This document shows, piece by piece, positions 40,585-48,034 of a stretch of DNA of 64,000 nucleotides. The translations under genes and the position numbers were made by a program. A model generated the notes under the pieces. That model was not told the origin of the DNA and made no database searches. It was given only the letters and a program-made list of their open reading frames with translations. Origin of the DNA: Pigmentiphaga sp. NML080357 (GTDB lineage: Bacteria; Pseudomonadota; Gammaproteobacteria; Burkholderiales; Burkholderiaceae_B); the NCBI RefSeq assembly GCF_002188465.1, contig NZ_NINW01000030.1, forward strand, positions 1 to 64,000, read 5' to 3'. Positions within the stretch are counted from its first letter, which is position 1. Every line of letters starts with the position of its first letter.

Positions 40585-41762
40585 ACGAGCGCGCTTCGCG
40601 ATCTTTCCCGCCCGGTGCCTTTTGCGCGCATTCGTCGCTGACGCGGGTGGTGTTCCGGCCGGGCGCGGTGGAGGAGGCCGGGGCCGAGCTGGCACGGCTC
40701 GGCGGTCGCCGCCCCTTGCTGCTGGCAGGACGCCGCTCGGGTGCGATGCCGCAGTACGCCTCCTTGTGCAGCGCGCTGGGCGAAGCCGCCGTGCGAAGCA
40801 TCGAGGTCCCGCCGCATTCCTCGGTCGAGGCGGTGAAGCAAGTGGCTCGGGACATCGTGCGGCACGACGCCGATTGCCTGGTCGCGTTCGGCGGCGGCAG
40901 CGTCATCGATACCGCCAAGGCGGCGGCGCTGCTCGTTGCCGAAGGCGGCGACCTGGCGCGGCACGCCACCCGTTTCACGCCTCCGGATACGGTGCACGTG
41001 CCGGCGCTGCGGCGGCCCAAGCTGCCCATCCTCGCGGTGCCGCTGACTGCATCGGGCGCGGAGATGACGCCGTCGTTCGGCATCGCGAACGGGCCCGGCA
41101 AGCTGCTGTTCTGGGACGAACGCTGCGCCAGTCGCGTGGTGCTGCTGGACCCGGCATTGAACGTTGGCGTGCCGGCACGGATCGCCCTGGATACGGGCAT
41201 GAACGGCCTGGCGCATTGCCTGGAGGGCCTGTACTCCAGCCAGCGTTCCCCGTTCAGCACGGTGCTGGCGCTGGAAGGACTGGCGCGTTTCGCCGCGGCG
41301 CTCCCCGCCGTGGCCGACCGGCCCGGCGATGTCGCGGCGCGTGGCGACTTGCTGGTCGCCGCCAACCTGGCGGGCATGGTCCTGGCCTCGGCGCGCAGTT
41401 GCCTGCACCACGCGCTGTGCCATGTGCTGGGCAGCCGCTGCGGCGTGCCGCACGGCGCCGTCAACGCGGTGATGCTGCCGCACGTGGCGAACTACAACCT
41501 GCCGGCAGCGCGGGCAGAGCTGGCCGTGGCGGCCGGCGTACTGGCCGGCGGGGGCGATGCGCGACCGCAAGCCGCTGTCGACGCGCTGCGGGCGCTGCAG
41601 CGGACCGTGGGCGCGCCTTCGCGGCTGCGCGATCTGGGCGTGCCGGCCGAGATGCTGCCCGAAGTGGCGCAGCACGTGCTCGGGGAGCGAGGCCTGGCCT
41701 ACAACCCTCGCCGCGTCGCCGGCGCGGACGAATTGCGGAGTTTGCTGGAGGCTGCCTGGTAG
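40581..41762 (+). CDS. Iron-containing alcohol dehydrogenase, maleylacetate-reductase-like
   Basis: A 393-residue group III Fe-dependent dehydrogenase. The nucleotide-binding GGGSVIDTAKAAAL and the metal-ligand helices DTGMNGLAHCLEG and LHHALCHVLGSRCGVPHG are present. The HHALCH form resembles maleylacetate reductases, which act at the end of chloroaromatic, resorcinol and hydroxyquinol pathways. The neighbouring genes supply a TfdA-type dioxygenase and an FAH hydrolase but no ring-cleavage enzyme, so the exact substrate stays open. Confidence 0.85.
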   Translation: MNERASRSFPPGAFCAHSSLTRVVFRPGAVEEAGAELARLGGRRPLLLAGRRSGAMPQYASLCSALGEAAVRSIEVPPHSSVEAVKQVARDIVRHDADCLVAFGGGSVIDTAKAAALLVAEGGDLARHATRFTPPDTVHVPALRRPKLPILAVPLTASGAEMTPSFGIANGPGKLLFWDERCASRVVLLDPALNVGVPARIALDTGMNGLAHCLEGLYSSQRSPFSTVLALEGLARFAAALPAVADRPGDVAARGDLLVAANLAGMVLASARSCLHHALCHVLGSRCGVPHGAVNAVMLPHVANYNLPAARAELAVAAGVLAGGGDARPQAAVDALRALQRTVGAPSRLRDLGVPAEMLPEVAQHVLGERGLAYNPRRVAGADELRSLLEAAW

Positions 41763-41783
41763 CGGCTCCGGAAGATCGCACTC

Positions 41784-42674
41784 ATGGAGAAAAGAATGAT
41801 GAAAGCGGTGGAAAGCGGCCAGAGCCTGGGCGCGCGTATCGAGGGTGTGGACCTGTCCCGGCCGCTGGACGACGAACAGTTCCGGGAGGTCGAGCAATTG
41901 CTGGGGCGGTATGGCGTGTTGAGTTTCCCGGAACAGGACCTGACCGCCGCGCAACTGCGGTCTTTCGCGGCCCGGTTCGGCACGCTGGAGGTCAATGTGG
42001 CCAACAGCTACCAGGAGCCCGGCATGCCGGAGGTCATGATTCTCTCCAACATGGTGGAGAACGGCAGGCCCGTGGGGCTGGCCGATGCGGGGCAGGACTG
42101 GCACACCGACATGTCCTACAGCCGCATGATCGCCTTCGCCAACATCCTGTACGGCATCCGCATTCCCATGCGCGACGGCGAGCCGCTGGGCTGCACGGAA
42201 TTCAGCAACATGCACGCCGCCTACGACGAGTTGCCCGAGGACCTCAAGCGGCGCCTGGACGGCATGACGGTGCTGCACGACTTCAACAAATTCTGGGAAA
42301 TGATGCGCCGGGAAAAAGGCAGCCAGCGCCCGCCGCTGACCGAGGCGCAGCGGCGCGCCAAACCGCCGGTCTCGCATCCGGTCTTCCTGACCCACCCCAT
42401 TACCGGACGCAAGGTGTTGTATGCCAATCCCGGTTATTCCGTCCGTATCAACGAGTTGCCCGAACGAGAGAGCGACGAGATCCTGGCCTTCCTGTTCGCC
42501 CACCAGCTGCAGCTCCGGTTCCGCTACCGCCATCGCTGGGCGGTGAAGGACGTGCTGATGTGGGACAACATGGGCACCATCCACAATGCCGTGGCCGACT
42601 ACGGCCCCCACGAGCATCGCCTGATCAAACGCTGCCAGGTGATGGCCGACCGCTATTTCGGAGAGACCGCATGA
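41784..42674 (+). CDS. TauD/TfdA family alpha-ketoglutarate-dependent dioxygenase
   Basis: A 296-residue non-haem Fe(II)/2-oxoglutarate dioxygenase. The iron ligands are WHTDMS (His and Asp, near residue 107) and a distal His in TIHNAVADYG. The 2-oxoglutarate Arg is in HEHRLIKRCQV. The family cleaves C-O or C-S bonds by hydroxylation, for example phenoxyacetates (TfdA) or taurine (TauD). The context of aromatic-type genes favours an ether or carboxylate substrate. It is followed by the FAH gene with ATGA overlap. Confidence 0.9.
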   Translation: MEKRMMKAVESGQSLGARIEGVDLSRPLDDEQFREVEQLLGRYGVLSFPEQDLTAAQLRSFAARFGTLEVNVANSYQEPGMPEVMILSNMVENGRPVGLADAGQDWHTDMSYSRMIAFANILYGIRIPMRDGEPLGCTEFSNMHAAYDELPEDLKRRLDGMTVLHDFNKFWEMMRREKGSQRPPLTEAQRRAKPPVSHPVFLTHPITGRKVLYANPGYSVRINELPERESDEILAFLFAHQLQLRFRYRHRWAVKDVLMWDNMGTIHNAVADYGPHEHRLIKRCQVMADRYFGETA

Positions 42675-43582
42675 GGCTGGCCAGCTATCGCGGCGATGGC
42701 GGCGCGCCCGCTGTGGGCGTGGTGCGGGGAGGCCGGGTTGCGGACGTCACCGCGTGGGTTGCCGCGCTCGCGCCCAGTGGTGAGACGCTCGCCTGCCTGG
42801 ACCGGGCCGGTGCCACGCCAGCCCAGGGCGGCATGTTGCGCCTCCTGCAGGCCGGGCCACAGGGGCTTGAGGCATTGCGCCGCCATGCCGAGCAGCACCT
42901 GCCGGAGAGGGCGCTGGAACAGCTCGAACTGCTGCCGCCGGTGCCGCGGCCAGGGAAGATTGTGGCGGTGGGGCGCAATTACGCGGACCATGCCAAGGAG
43001 ACGGGCACCGATCCTTTTGAGCAGCCTCGCATCATTGCCAAGCTGCCGTCCAGTGTCCTTGCGCCCGGGAGCGCCGTGGTACGGCCCGAGAGCGTGCGCA
43101 AGCTCGATTTCGAGGTGGAACTGGCCGTCGTCATCGGCCGCCCGGCCCATCGCGTGGACGAGGCTGCGGCGCTGTCCCACGTGGCCGGCTACACCGTGCT
43201 CGACGACGTGAGCGCGCGGGAATTCCAGTTCGACGTGGCGCCTGCGCAGACCACCTTCGCCAAGAGCATGGATGGGTTCGCGCCCATGGGGCCATGGCTT
43301 GCCACCGCCGATGAAGTGGGCGATCCGCAGTCGCTGACGCTGCGCACCTGGGTCAACGGCGAGCTCCTGCAGGATGCGTCGACGGCGGACATGCTGTTCC
43401 CGGTCGCTGCGCTGATCGCCTACGTGTCGCGCTACATGACGCTGGAGCCGGGCGACGTGCTGGCCACCGGCACGCCGGCCGGCGTGGGCGTGTTCCGCCA
43501 GCCGCCGCGTTATCTGCAGCCGGGCGACCGGGTGCGGATGGAGATTTCGCGGGTCGGCGTGCTCGAACACGCCGTGGCTTGA
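42671..43582 (+). CDS. Fumarylacetoacetate hydrolase family protein
   Basis: A 303-residue FAH-fold hydrolase/decarboxylase/isomerase. The core begins at IVAVGRNYADHAKE, followed by the metal ligands in KLDFEVELAVVIGR and VLDDVSAREFQ, the KSMDGFAPMGPW loop and the LEPGDVLATGTPAGVG end. Members cleave or isomerise acylpyruvates or hydrate 2-hydroxy-dienoates at the end of aromatic pathways. It is translationally coupled to the dioxygenase gene. Confidence 0.9.
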   Translation: MRLASYRGDGGAPAVGVVRGGRVADVTAWVAALAPSGETLACLDRAGATPAQGGMLRLLQAGPQGLEALRRHAEQHLPERALEQLELLPPVPRPGKIVAVGRNYADHAKETGTDPFEQPRIIAKLPSSVLAPGSAVVRPESVRKLDFEVELAVVIGRPAHRVDEAAALSHVAGYTVLDDVSAREFQFDVAPAQTTFAKSMDGFAPMGPWLATADEVGDPQSLTLRTWVNGELLQDASTADMLFPVAALIAYVSRYMTLEPGDVLATGTPAGVGVFRQPPRYLQPGDRVRMEISRVGVLEHAVA

Positions 43583-43636
43583 TCCGCGCCGGCTCCGCGG
43601 GCGGCGCCGGCGATTGCGACAACCAGGAGGAAACGA

Positions 43637-44605
43637 ATGAAAAGGATATCGATGATGTTGCTGGCCACCGTGCTCGCGGCCGCCACCGGCGCCGCCGCCG
43701 GGGCGTATCCCGACCGGCCCATCCGCATGATCGTCGGGTTCGCCGCCGGCGGGCCGACCGACGTGATCGCCCGGGTGCTGGCGCAGGAGATGACGCACGT
43801 GCTCGGCCAGCCTGTGGTGGTGGAGAACAAGGCCGGCGCCAATTCGCTGATCGCCACGCGCGAGGTCGCCGCCGCGGCGGCGGACGGGCATACCGTGCTG
43901 TTCGCGTCGCTGTCGCACAACGTCAATTGGCTGCTGCTGGGCGCCAAGGCGGGCTACGATCCGCTCAAGGACTTCACGCCCGTTTCCAATGCGGCCTCGT
44001 TGCCCATGGTGGCCGTCACCGCGTACCAGTCGCCGATCCAGTCGATGAAGCAACTGATCGAGCAGGCGCGGGCCAAGCCGGACACTATCAGCTACGGCTC
44101 GGCGGGCAATGGCGGGTCGGCTCACCTGGCGGGCGCGATGCTGGCGACCATGGCCAAGGTGCGCATGATCCACGTGCCGTTCCGCGGCAACGGCCCCGCG
44201 CTGACCGAGGTCATGGCCGGGCGCGTCTCGTTCATGTTCTATCCCATCATCGGCGTGGCCGCCAATGTCCAGGAGAAGCGCCTGAAAGTGCTGGCGGTGG
44301 GGACGCCGCAGGCCGGCGCCGAGTTTCCCGGCGTGCCGAGCATGGCCGACGTCGGTTTTCCCGATTTCCAGGACACCGCGCCTTGGGTGGGGCTGCTGGC
44401 GCCGGCCGGGACGCCCCGGCCGGTCGTGCAGAAGTTGAACCAGGCCATGGTGGAAGCCTTGCAGCGGCCCGAAGTACAGAAGCGGCTCAAGGAACTGGGG
44501 GCGGTGGTCATCGGCGACACACCGGAGGCCTTCGGCAAGTTCCTGGTCCGGGACCAGAAACGCTGGGCCGGGGTGATCAAGGCCGCCGGCATCACCGCGG
44601 AATAG
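43637..44605 (+). CDS. Bug/TTT family periplasmic binding protein
   Basis: A 322-residue Bug protein: signal peptide (MMLLATVLAAATGAAAGA), YPDRPIRMIVGFAAGGPTDV, VVVENKAGANSLIATREVA, ADGHTVLFAS and IHVPFRGNGPALTEVMAGR. AGGAGGAAACGA precedes the ATG. It sits inside the catabolic operon without TctAB membrane proteins. It is one of two Bug genes flanking the same LysR regulator, the other at 37976 on the minus strand. Confidence 0.92.
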   Translation: MKRISMMLLATVLAAATGAAAGAYPDRPIRMIVGFAAGGPTDVIARVLAQEMTHVLGQPVVVENKAGANSLIATREVAAAAADGHTVLFASLSHNVNWLLLGAKAGYDPLKDFTPVSNAASLPMVAVTAYQSPIQSMKQLIEQARAKPDTISYGSAGNGGSAHLAGAMLATMAKVRMIHVPFRGNGPALTEVMAGRVSFMFYPIIGVAANVQEKRLKVLAVGTPQAGAEFPGVPSMADVGFPDFQDTAPWVGLLAPAGTPRPVVQKLNQAMVEALQRPEVQKRLKELGAVVIGDTPEAFGKFLVRDQKRWAGVIKAAGITAE

Positions 44606-44615
44606 GCGCAGCGCC

Positions 44616-45845
44616 ATGACCGGACTCTCGCGCGCGTACAGCATCGAAGACCTGCGCCGCGCGTCGCGTCGCCGTCTGCCCCGCGGCATCTTCGATTTCT
44701 TCGATGGCGGAGCCGAGGACGAACTGACGCTGGTCGACAATTGCGCGGCCTTTAGGCGGGTGAGGCTCGCTCCTCGCGCGCTGGTCGACGTCTCGGCGGT
44801 GGACACGGGCGCGCACGTGCTGGGCGCGCCATCCTGCCTGCCGCTGGCCGTCGCGCCTACCGGCGCCGTCGGGTTCGGCCGCCGCGGCGGCGACGTCGCC
44901 ATCGCCCGGGTCGCTGCCCGGGCGGGCGTGCCCTATACGCTGTCGACCTCGGCCACGGCTTCGATCGAGCAGATCGCCGATGCCGCGCCGGGGCGCCTGT
45001 GGTTCCAGGCTTACATCCTGCGTCACCGGCCGCTGCTGGAGTCGCTGATCGCCCGTGCGCGGGCCGCCGACTATGAAGGCCTGATGATCACCGTCGACCT
45101 GCCGGTGGGCGGCAAGCGCGAGCGCGACTTCCGCAACAGCCTGTCTTTTCCGTTCCGCTATTCCGCGCGCAACCTGCGCGACTTCGCCAGCCGGCCGGCC
45201 TGGGCGCTGGACATGCTGTGCCGCGGCTTGCCCGTGATGGAAAACCTCAAGGAGCTGGAGGCGCCGGGCGCCGATGCCACGCGACTGGCCTCGTCCGTGG
45301 GCCGCAGCTACGATCCCTCGTTCGACTGGCCGCGCCTCGCGGCGCTGCGCGACCTGTGGCCGCGCAAACTGATCGTCAAGGGCGTGCTGCGCCCGGACGA
45401 CGCGGACAGGCTGGCGCGCATGGGCTGCGACGCCGTGGTGGTGTCGAATCATGGCGGCCGCCAGCTGGACGGGGCGGTGGCGACGCTCGATGCCCTCCCT
45501 GGCGTGGTGCAGGCCGTCGCGGGCCGCATCGAAGTGCTGGTGGACGGCGGCGTGCGCCGCGGCGGCGACATCCTGAAGGCGCTGGCATTGGGCGCCAACG
45601 CCGTGCTGGTGGGGCGGGCCACGCTGTGGGGGGCGATTGCCGGGGGCGAGGAGGGCGCTGTTCGTGCACTCGACATCCTGCGCGAAGAGTTCCACCGCAG
45701 CATGCAGCTTTGCGGCGCGCGCCGCGTGGCGGAAATCGGCCCGGACCTGCTGTTCGGGTCGGCGTCCCGCCTGGCCCTCGTGGGTGCCCCGGCAGGGCCT
45801 GATTCATGCGGCGCGCCACGCACGTATCAAAAAAATACGGTATAG
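44616..45845 (+). CDS. FMN-dependent alpha-hydroxyacid dehydrogenase (LldD/MdlB-like)
   Basis: A 409-residue member of the glycolate oxidase / L-lactate / (S)-mandelate dehydrogenase family. It has IEDLRRASRRRLPRGIFDFF at the N-terminus, SNHGGRQLDG with the catalytic His and Arg, then VLVDGGVRRGGDILKALALG. It oxidises a 2-hydroxy acid to the 2-oxo acid. The last 15 or so residues (from GAPAGPDSC to the end) look unrelated to the family and are encoded by the promoter region of the next tRNA gene; the TAG stop lies inside its -10 hexamer. Confidence 0.9.
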   Translation: MTGLSRAYSIEDLRRASRRRLPRGIFDFFDGGAEDELTLVDNCAAFRRVRLAPRALVDVSAVDTGAHVLGAPSCLPLAVAPTGAVGFGRRGGDVAIARVAARAGVPYTLSTSATASIEQIADAAPGRLWFQAYILRHRPLLESLIARARAADYEGLMITVDLPVGGKRERDFRNSLSFPFRYSARNLRDFASRPAWALDMLCRGLPVMENLKELEAPGADATRLASSVGRSYDPSFDWPRLAALRDLWPRKLIVKGVLRPDDADRLARMGCDAVVVSNHGGRQLDGAVATLDALPGVVQAVAGRIEVLVDGGVRRGGDILKALALGANAVLVGRATLWGAIAGGEEGAVRALDILREEFHRSMQLCGARRVAEIGPDLLFGSASRLALVGAPAGPDSCGAPRTYQKNTV

Positions 45846-45846
45846 T
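45841..45846 (+). promoter_or_regulatory. Probable -10 element of the tRNA-Ala gene
   Basis: TATAGT lies 15 bases before the tRNA 5' end. The stop codon of the preceding gene (TAG, 45843-45845) is inside it. I do not see a convincing -35 at the standard distance; an A7 tract (GTATCAAAAAAATAC) lies just upstream. Confidence 0.5.
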
Positions 45847-45860
45847 TGCGGTCTGCACGT

Positions 45861-45936
<76 letters not shown>

Positions 45937-45949
45937 AGAATTCCTGAAA

Positions 45950-45987
45950 AAACAAGGCACTACGTCTGGCGATGTAGTGCCTTGTTT
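45950..45987 (+). terminator. Long perfect hairpin after tRNA-Ala, probable terminator
   Basis: The arms AAACAAGGCACTAC (45950-45963) and GTAGTGCCTTGTTT (45974-45987) are a perfect 14-bp match around a 10-base loop. The A-rich 5' and T-rich 3' sides make it usable in both directions. It most likely terminates the tRNA transcript. Confidence 0.8.
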
Positions 45988-46024
45988 GCATTGCGGATCA
46001 GGGTTCGGGGCGTGGCCGGGCGCC

Positions 46025-46342
46025 TTGGGGGCCGGGGCGGCGGTGGCATCGGGCACCAATACGTATTCCGCCTGGGTGCCGTCGATCAGGTTGCCGAAGC
46101 GCCAGCCGGCCGTCGCCTTGTAGCCGTGGCAGCCGCACAGGCCTTGCGGCACCAGGTAGCTGCCGTCCTGCGAGGCCGCGCCATCCTGGGCGGCATAGGA
46201 ATTGAAGTTGGGGCAGATGGCGCCGGCGATCACGCGCTGGCCTTCCCGGTAGCCGGTCACGGCGCTGCCGAGTCACGTCGGGGATGGGCTTGTCTGCAAT
46301 CTCGATGCGCCCGGGCGCGACGAACACGGTGGTTTTCATCAT
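46025..46342 (-). pseudogene. Remnant of a zinc-dependent alcohol dehydrogenase
   Basis: Two pieces of a GroES-like alcohol dehydrogenase are joined out of frame. The N-terminus (MMKTTVFVAPGRIEIADKPI, then P-D-V) reads from 46342. Near 46270 the sequence jumps to another frame giving GSAVTGYREGQRVIAGAICP, the segment after the zinc-site region, and continues through CGCHGYKATAGWRF and EYVLVPDA to about 46025, where similarity ends. The piece between, with the catalytic Cys and His, and the whole C-terminal half are missing. It is a deletion relic lying between tRNA-Ala and fpr. Confidence 0.75.
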
Positions 46343-46637
46343 GGCAGTCAACGCTCGGCCTCCATAAGCGAGGGGTTGGGGAACCGTGGTTGCAGCATGC
46401 CTGCCCGGGCATTACACAGGAGTTTCGGGCTCGCTGGATTGATCCATGTCATCTGCTTACGTAACCGGCGCGCTCGCGTACCCCCGGCGACGGCAATATG
46501 CTTAGAACCGTTGTTCATAAGATGCGGCCAATTTCGCCTTACTGCCCGCTAATCCGCATAAAATCTACGGTTTACGCCCGACGGCCGGTCATCGTTTGGT
46601 AAACTGGCCCGACTACCTAGACGGAATCCGACAGGCC

Positions 46638-47414
46638 ATGGCCGCTTTCAATACCGAACGCGTCACGAGCGTTCACCACTGGAACGATACGCTCTTCAGC
46701 TTCAAGACCACTCGCGATCCTGCGCTGCGTTTCCACAATGGCCATTTCGTCATGATCGGCCTTGAAGTCGACGGCAAGCCGCTGATGCGCGCCTACAGCA
46801 TCGCCAGCGCCAATTACGAAGAACACCTGGAATTCCTCAGCATCAAGGTGCCCAACGGCCCGCTCACTTCGCGCCTGCAGCACTTGAAGGAAGGGGATTC
46901 GATCCTGGTCAGCCGCAAGCCGGTCGGCACACTGGTGGCCGACGATCTGCTGCCCGGCAAGAACCTGTACCTGTTCGGCACCGGCACCGGCCTCGCGCCG
47001 TTCATGAGCATCATCAAGGACCCGGACATCTACGAGCGCTTCGAGAAGGTGGTGCTGGTGCACGGCGTGCGCTGGGTCAGCGAACTGGCCTACGCGGACT
47101 ACATCAGCAACGAGTTGCCGAACAACGAATACTTCGGCGAGATGGTGCGCGACAAGCTGATCTACTACCCCACCGTCACGCGCGAACCCTTCCGCAACCA
47201 GGGCCGCATCACCGAGCTGCTGACCAGCGGCAAGCTGGCGGCGGACGTCGGCCTGCCGCCCATCAATCCCGAGCACGATCGCGCCATGCTGTGCGGCAGC
47301 CCGCACATGCTGGCCGACGTCAGCGCGATTCTGGACGGCCTCGGATTCAAGGTCTCGGAACATACCGGACATGCCGGCGATTACGTGGTCGAGCGCGCCT
47401 TCGTCGAAAAGTGA
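46638..47414 (+). CDS. fpr: Ferredoxin--NADP(+) reductase
   Basis: A 258-residue FAD enzyme that moves electrons between NADPH and ferredoxin or flavodoxin in the cytoplasm, in bacteria often tied to oxidative stress. The FAD motif is RAYSIAS (residues about 51-57), the NADP motifs are GTGTGLAPFMS and AMLCGSPHM, and the C-terminus ends AFVEK as in subclass I bacterial Fpr. The ATG at 46638 gives the family length; the frame is open from 46596. It is transcribed alone, from a promoter somewhere in the 300 bases after the dehydrogenase remnant, and has a terminator at 47437. Confidence 0.95.
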   Translation: MAAFNTERVTSVHHWNDTLFSFKTTRDPALRFHNGHFVMIGLEVDGKPLMRAYSIASANYEEHLEFLSIKVPNGPLTSRLQHLKEGDSILVSRKPVGTLVADDLLPGKNLYLFGTGTGLAPFMSIIKDPDIYERFEKVVLVHGVRWVSELAYADYISNELPNNEYFGEMVRDKLIYYPTVTREPFRNQGRITELLTSGKLAADVGLPPINPEHDRAMLCGSPHMLADVSAILDGLGFKVSEHTGHAGDYVVERAFVEK

Positions 47415-47436
47415 CCGCATCCGCTCGACCATGACG

Positions 47437-47466
47437 AAACGGGGCCATGTGGGCCCCGTTTTCTTT
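47437..47466 (+). terminator. Terminator between fpr and the SRPBCC gene
   Basis: The arms AAACGGGGCC and GGCCCCGTTT enclose a short loop and are followed by TTCTTTT. The convergent gene ends at 47467, so the hairpin probably serves both directions. Confidence 0.88.
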
Positions 47467-47955
47467 TCAGTGCAGCAGTTTTCCGGATTCGGCCAATTCG
47501 CGTATGCGCTGGACCGTATCCATGTCGGCCGCGATGTAGGCCTGCTTGCGCAGCCCGACGACGGTTTCGTCGAGCTCGCTGTGGCCTTCCTGCAGGTCCA
47601 GTTCGTAGATGAAGCGCAGGAACAGCACGCCCGGTTCGGGCTCTTCGATGCGCACCGTTGCTTCGCTGCGCGGCCACATCTCCGTGGCGGCCGCCAGTAT
47701 CGTGACCTGCCGCATTGGCGTCAGGGTGACTTCGTCGCGGACCTGGAACGGTCCGAAGTCCAGCACACGCTTGAGCACGGTCTGGTCGGCCTGCACGGTC
47801 TCGTCCTCGATGACGCAGCTCTCCAGTCCCATGACGAATTCCGTGGGCTGGTGGGCGCGTATGAACAGCCCGCGCCAGATCTGCTCCCGCGTGAGGGGCG
47901 TGAGCAGGGGGACGAGCGGGTCGTTGATCTGGATGAGGTGTTCGAATCGAAGCAT
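47467..47955 (-). CDS. SRPBCC/AtaL-like (DUF1857) protein
   Basis: A 162-residue helix-grip (START/SRPBCC-type) protein of the DUF1857/AtaL-like family: MLRFEHLIQINDPLVPLLTP, LTREQIWRGLFIRAHQP, FVMGLESCVI and FGPFQVRDEVTLTP. Members are found with fpr-like or stress genes, but their ligand is unknown. It starts 80 bases from the end of the next gene in the same direction, and convergent transcription meets fpr at the terminator at 47437-47466. Confidence 0.83.
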   Translation of the reverse strand: MLRFEHLIQINDPLVPLLTPLTREQIWRGLFIRAHQPTEFVMGLESCVIEDETVQADQTVLKRVLDFGPFQVRDEVTLTPMRQVTILAAATEMWPRSEATVRIEEPEPGVLFLRFIYELDLQEGHSELDETVVGLRKQAYIAADMDTVQRIRELAESGKLLH

Positions 47956-48034
47956 GGGGAGCGCGGTTCCTCGGCGGTCTACGCATAGGATACCGCGCCC
48001 GGGCGGGATCTCGCCGGCCAGGCGAGGGCGGCTC

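Noticed and set aside
45842-45848. ATAGTTG before tRNA-Ala as a possible fourth MarR site
   Set aside because: Only the 7-base arm matches; the rest of the element is missing and a -10 hexamer explains it.
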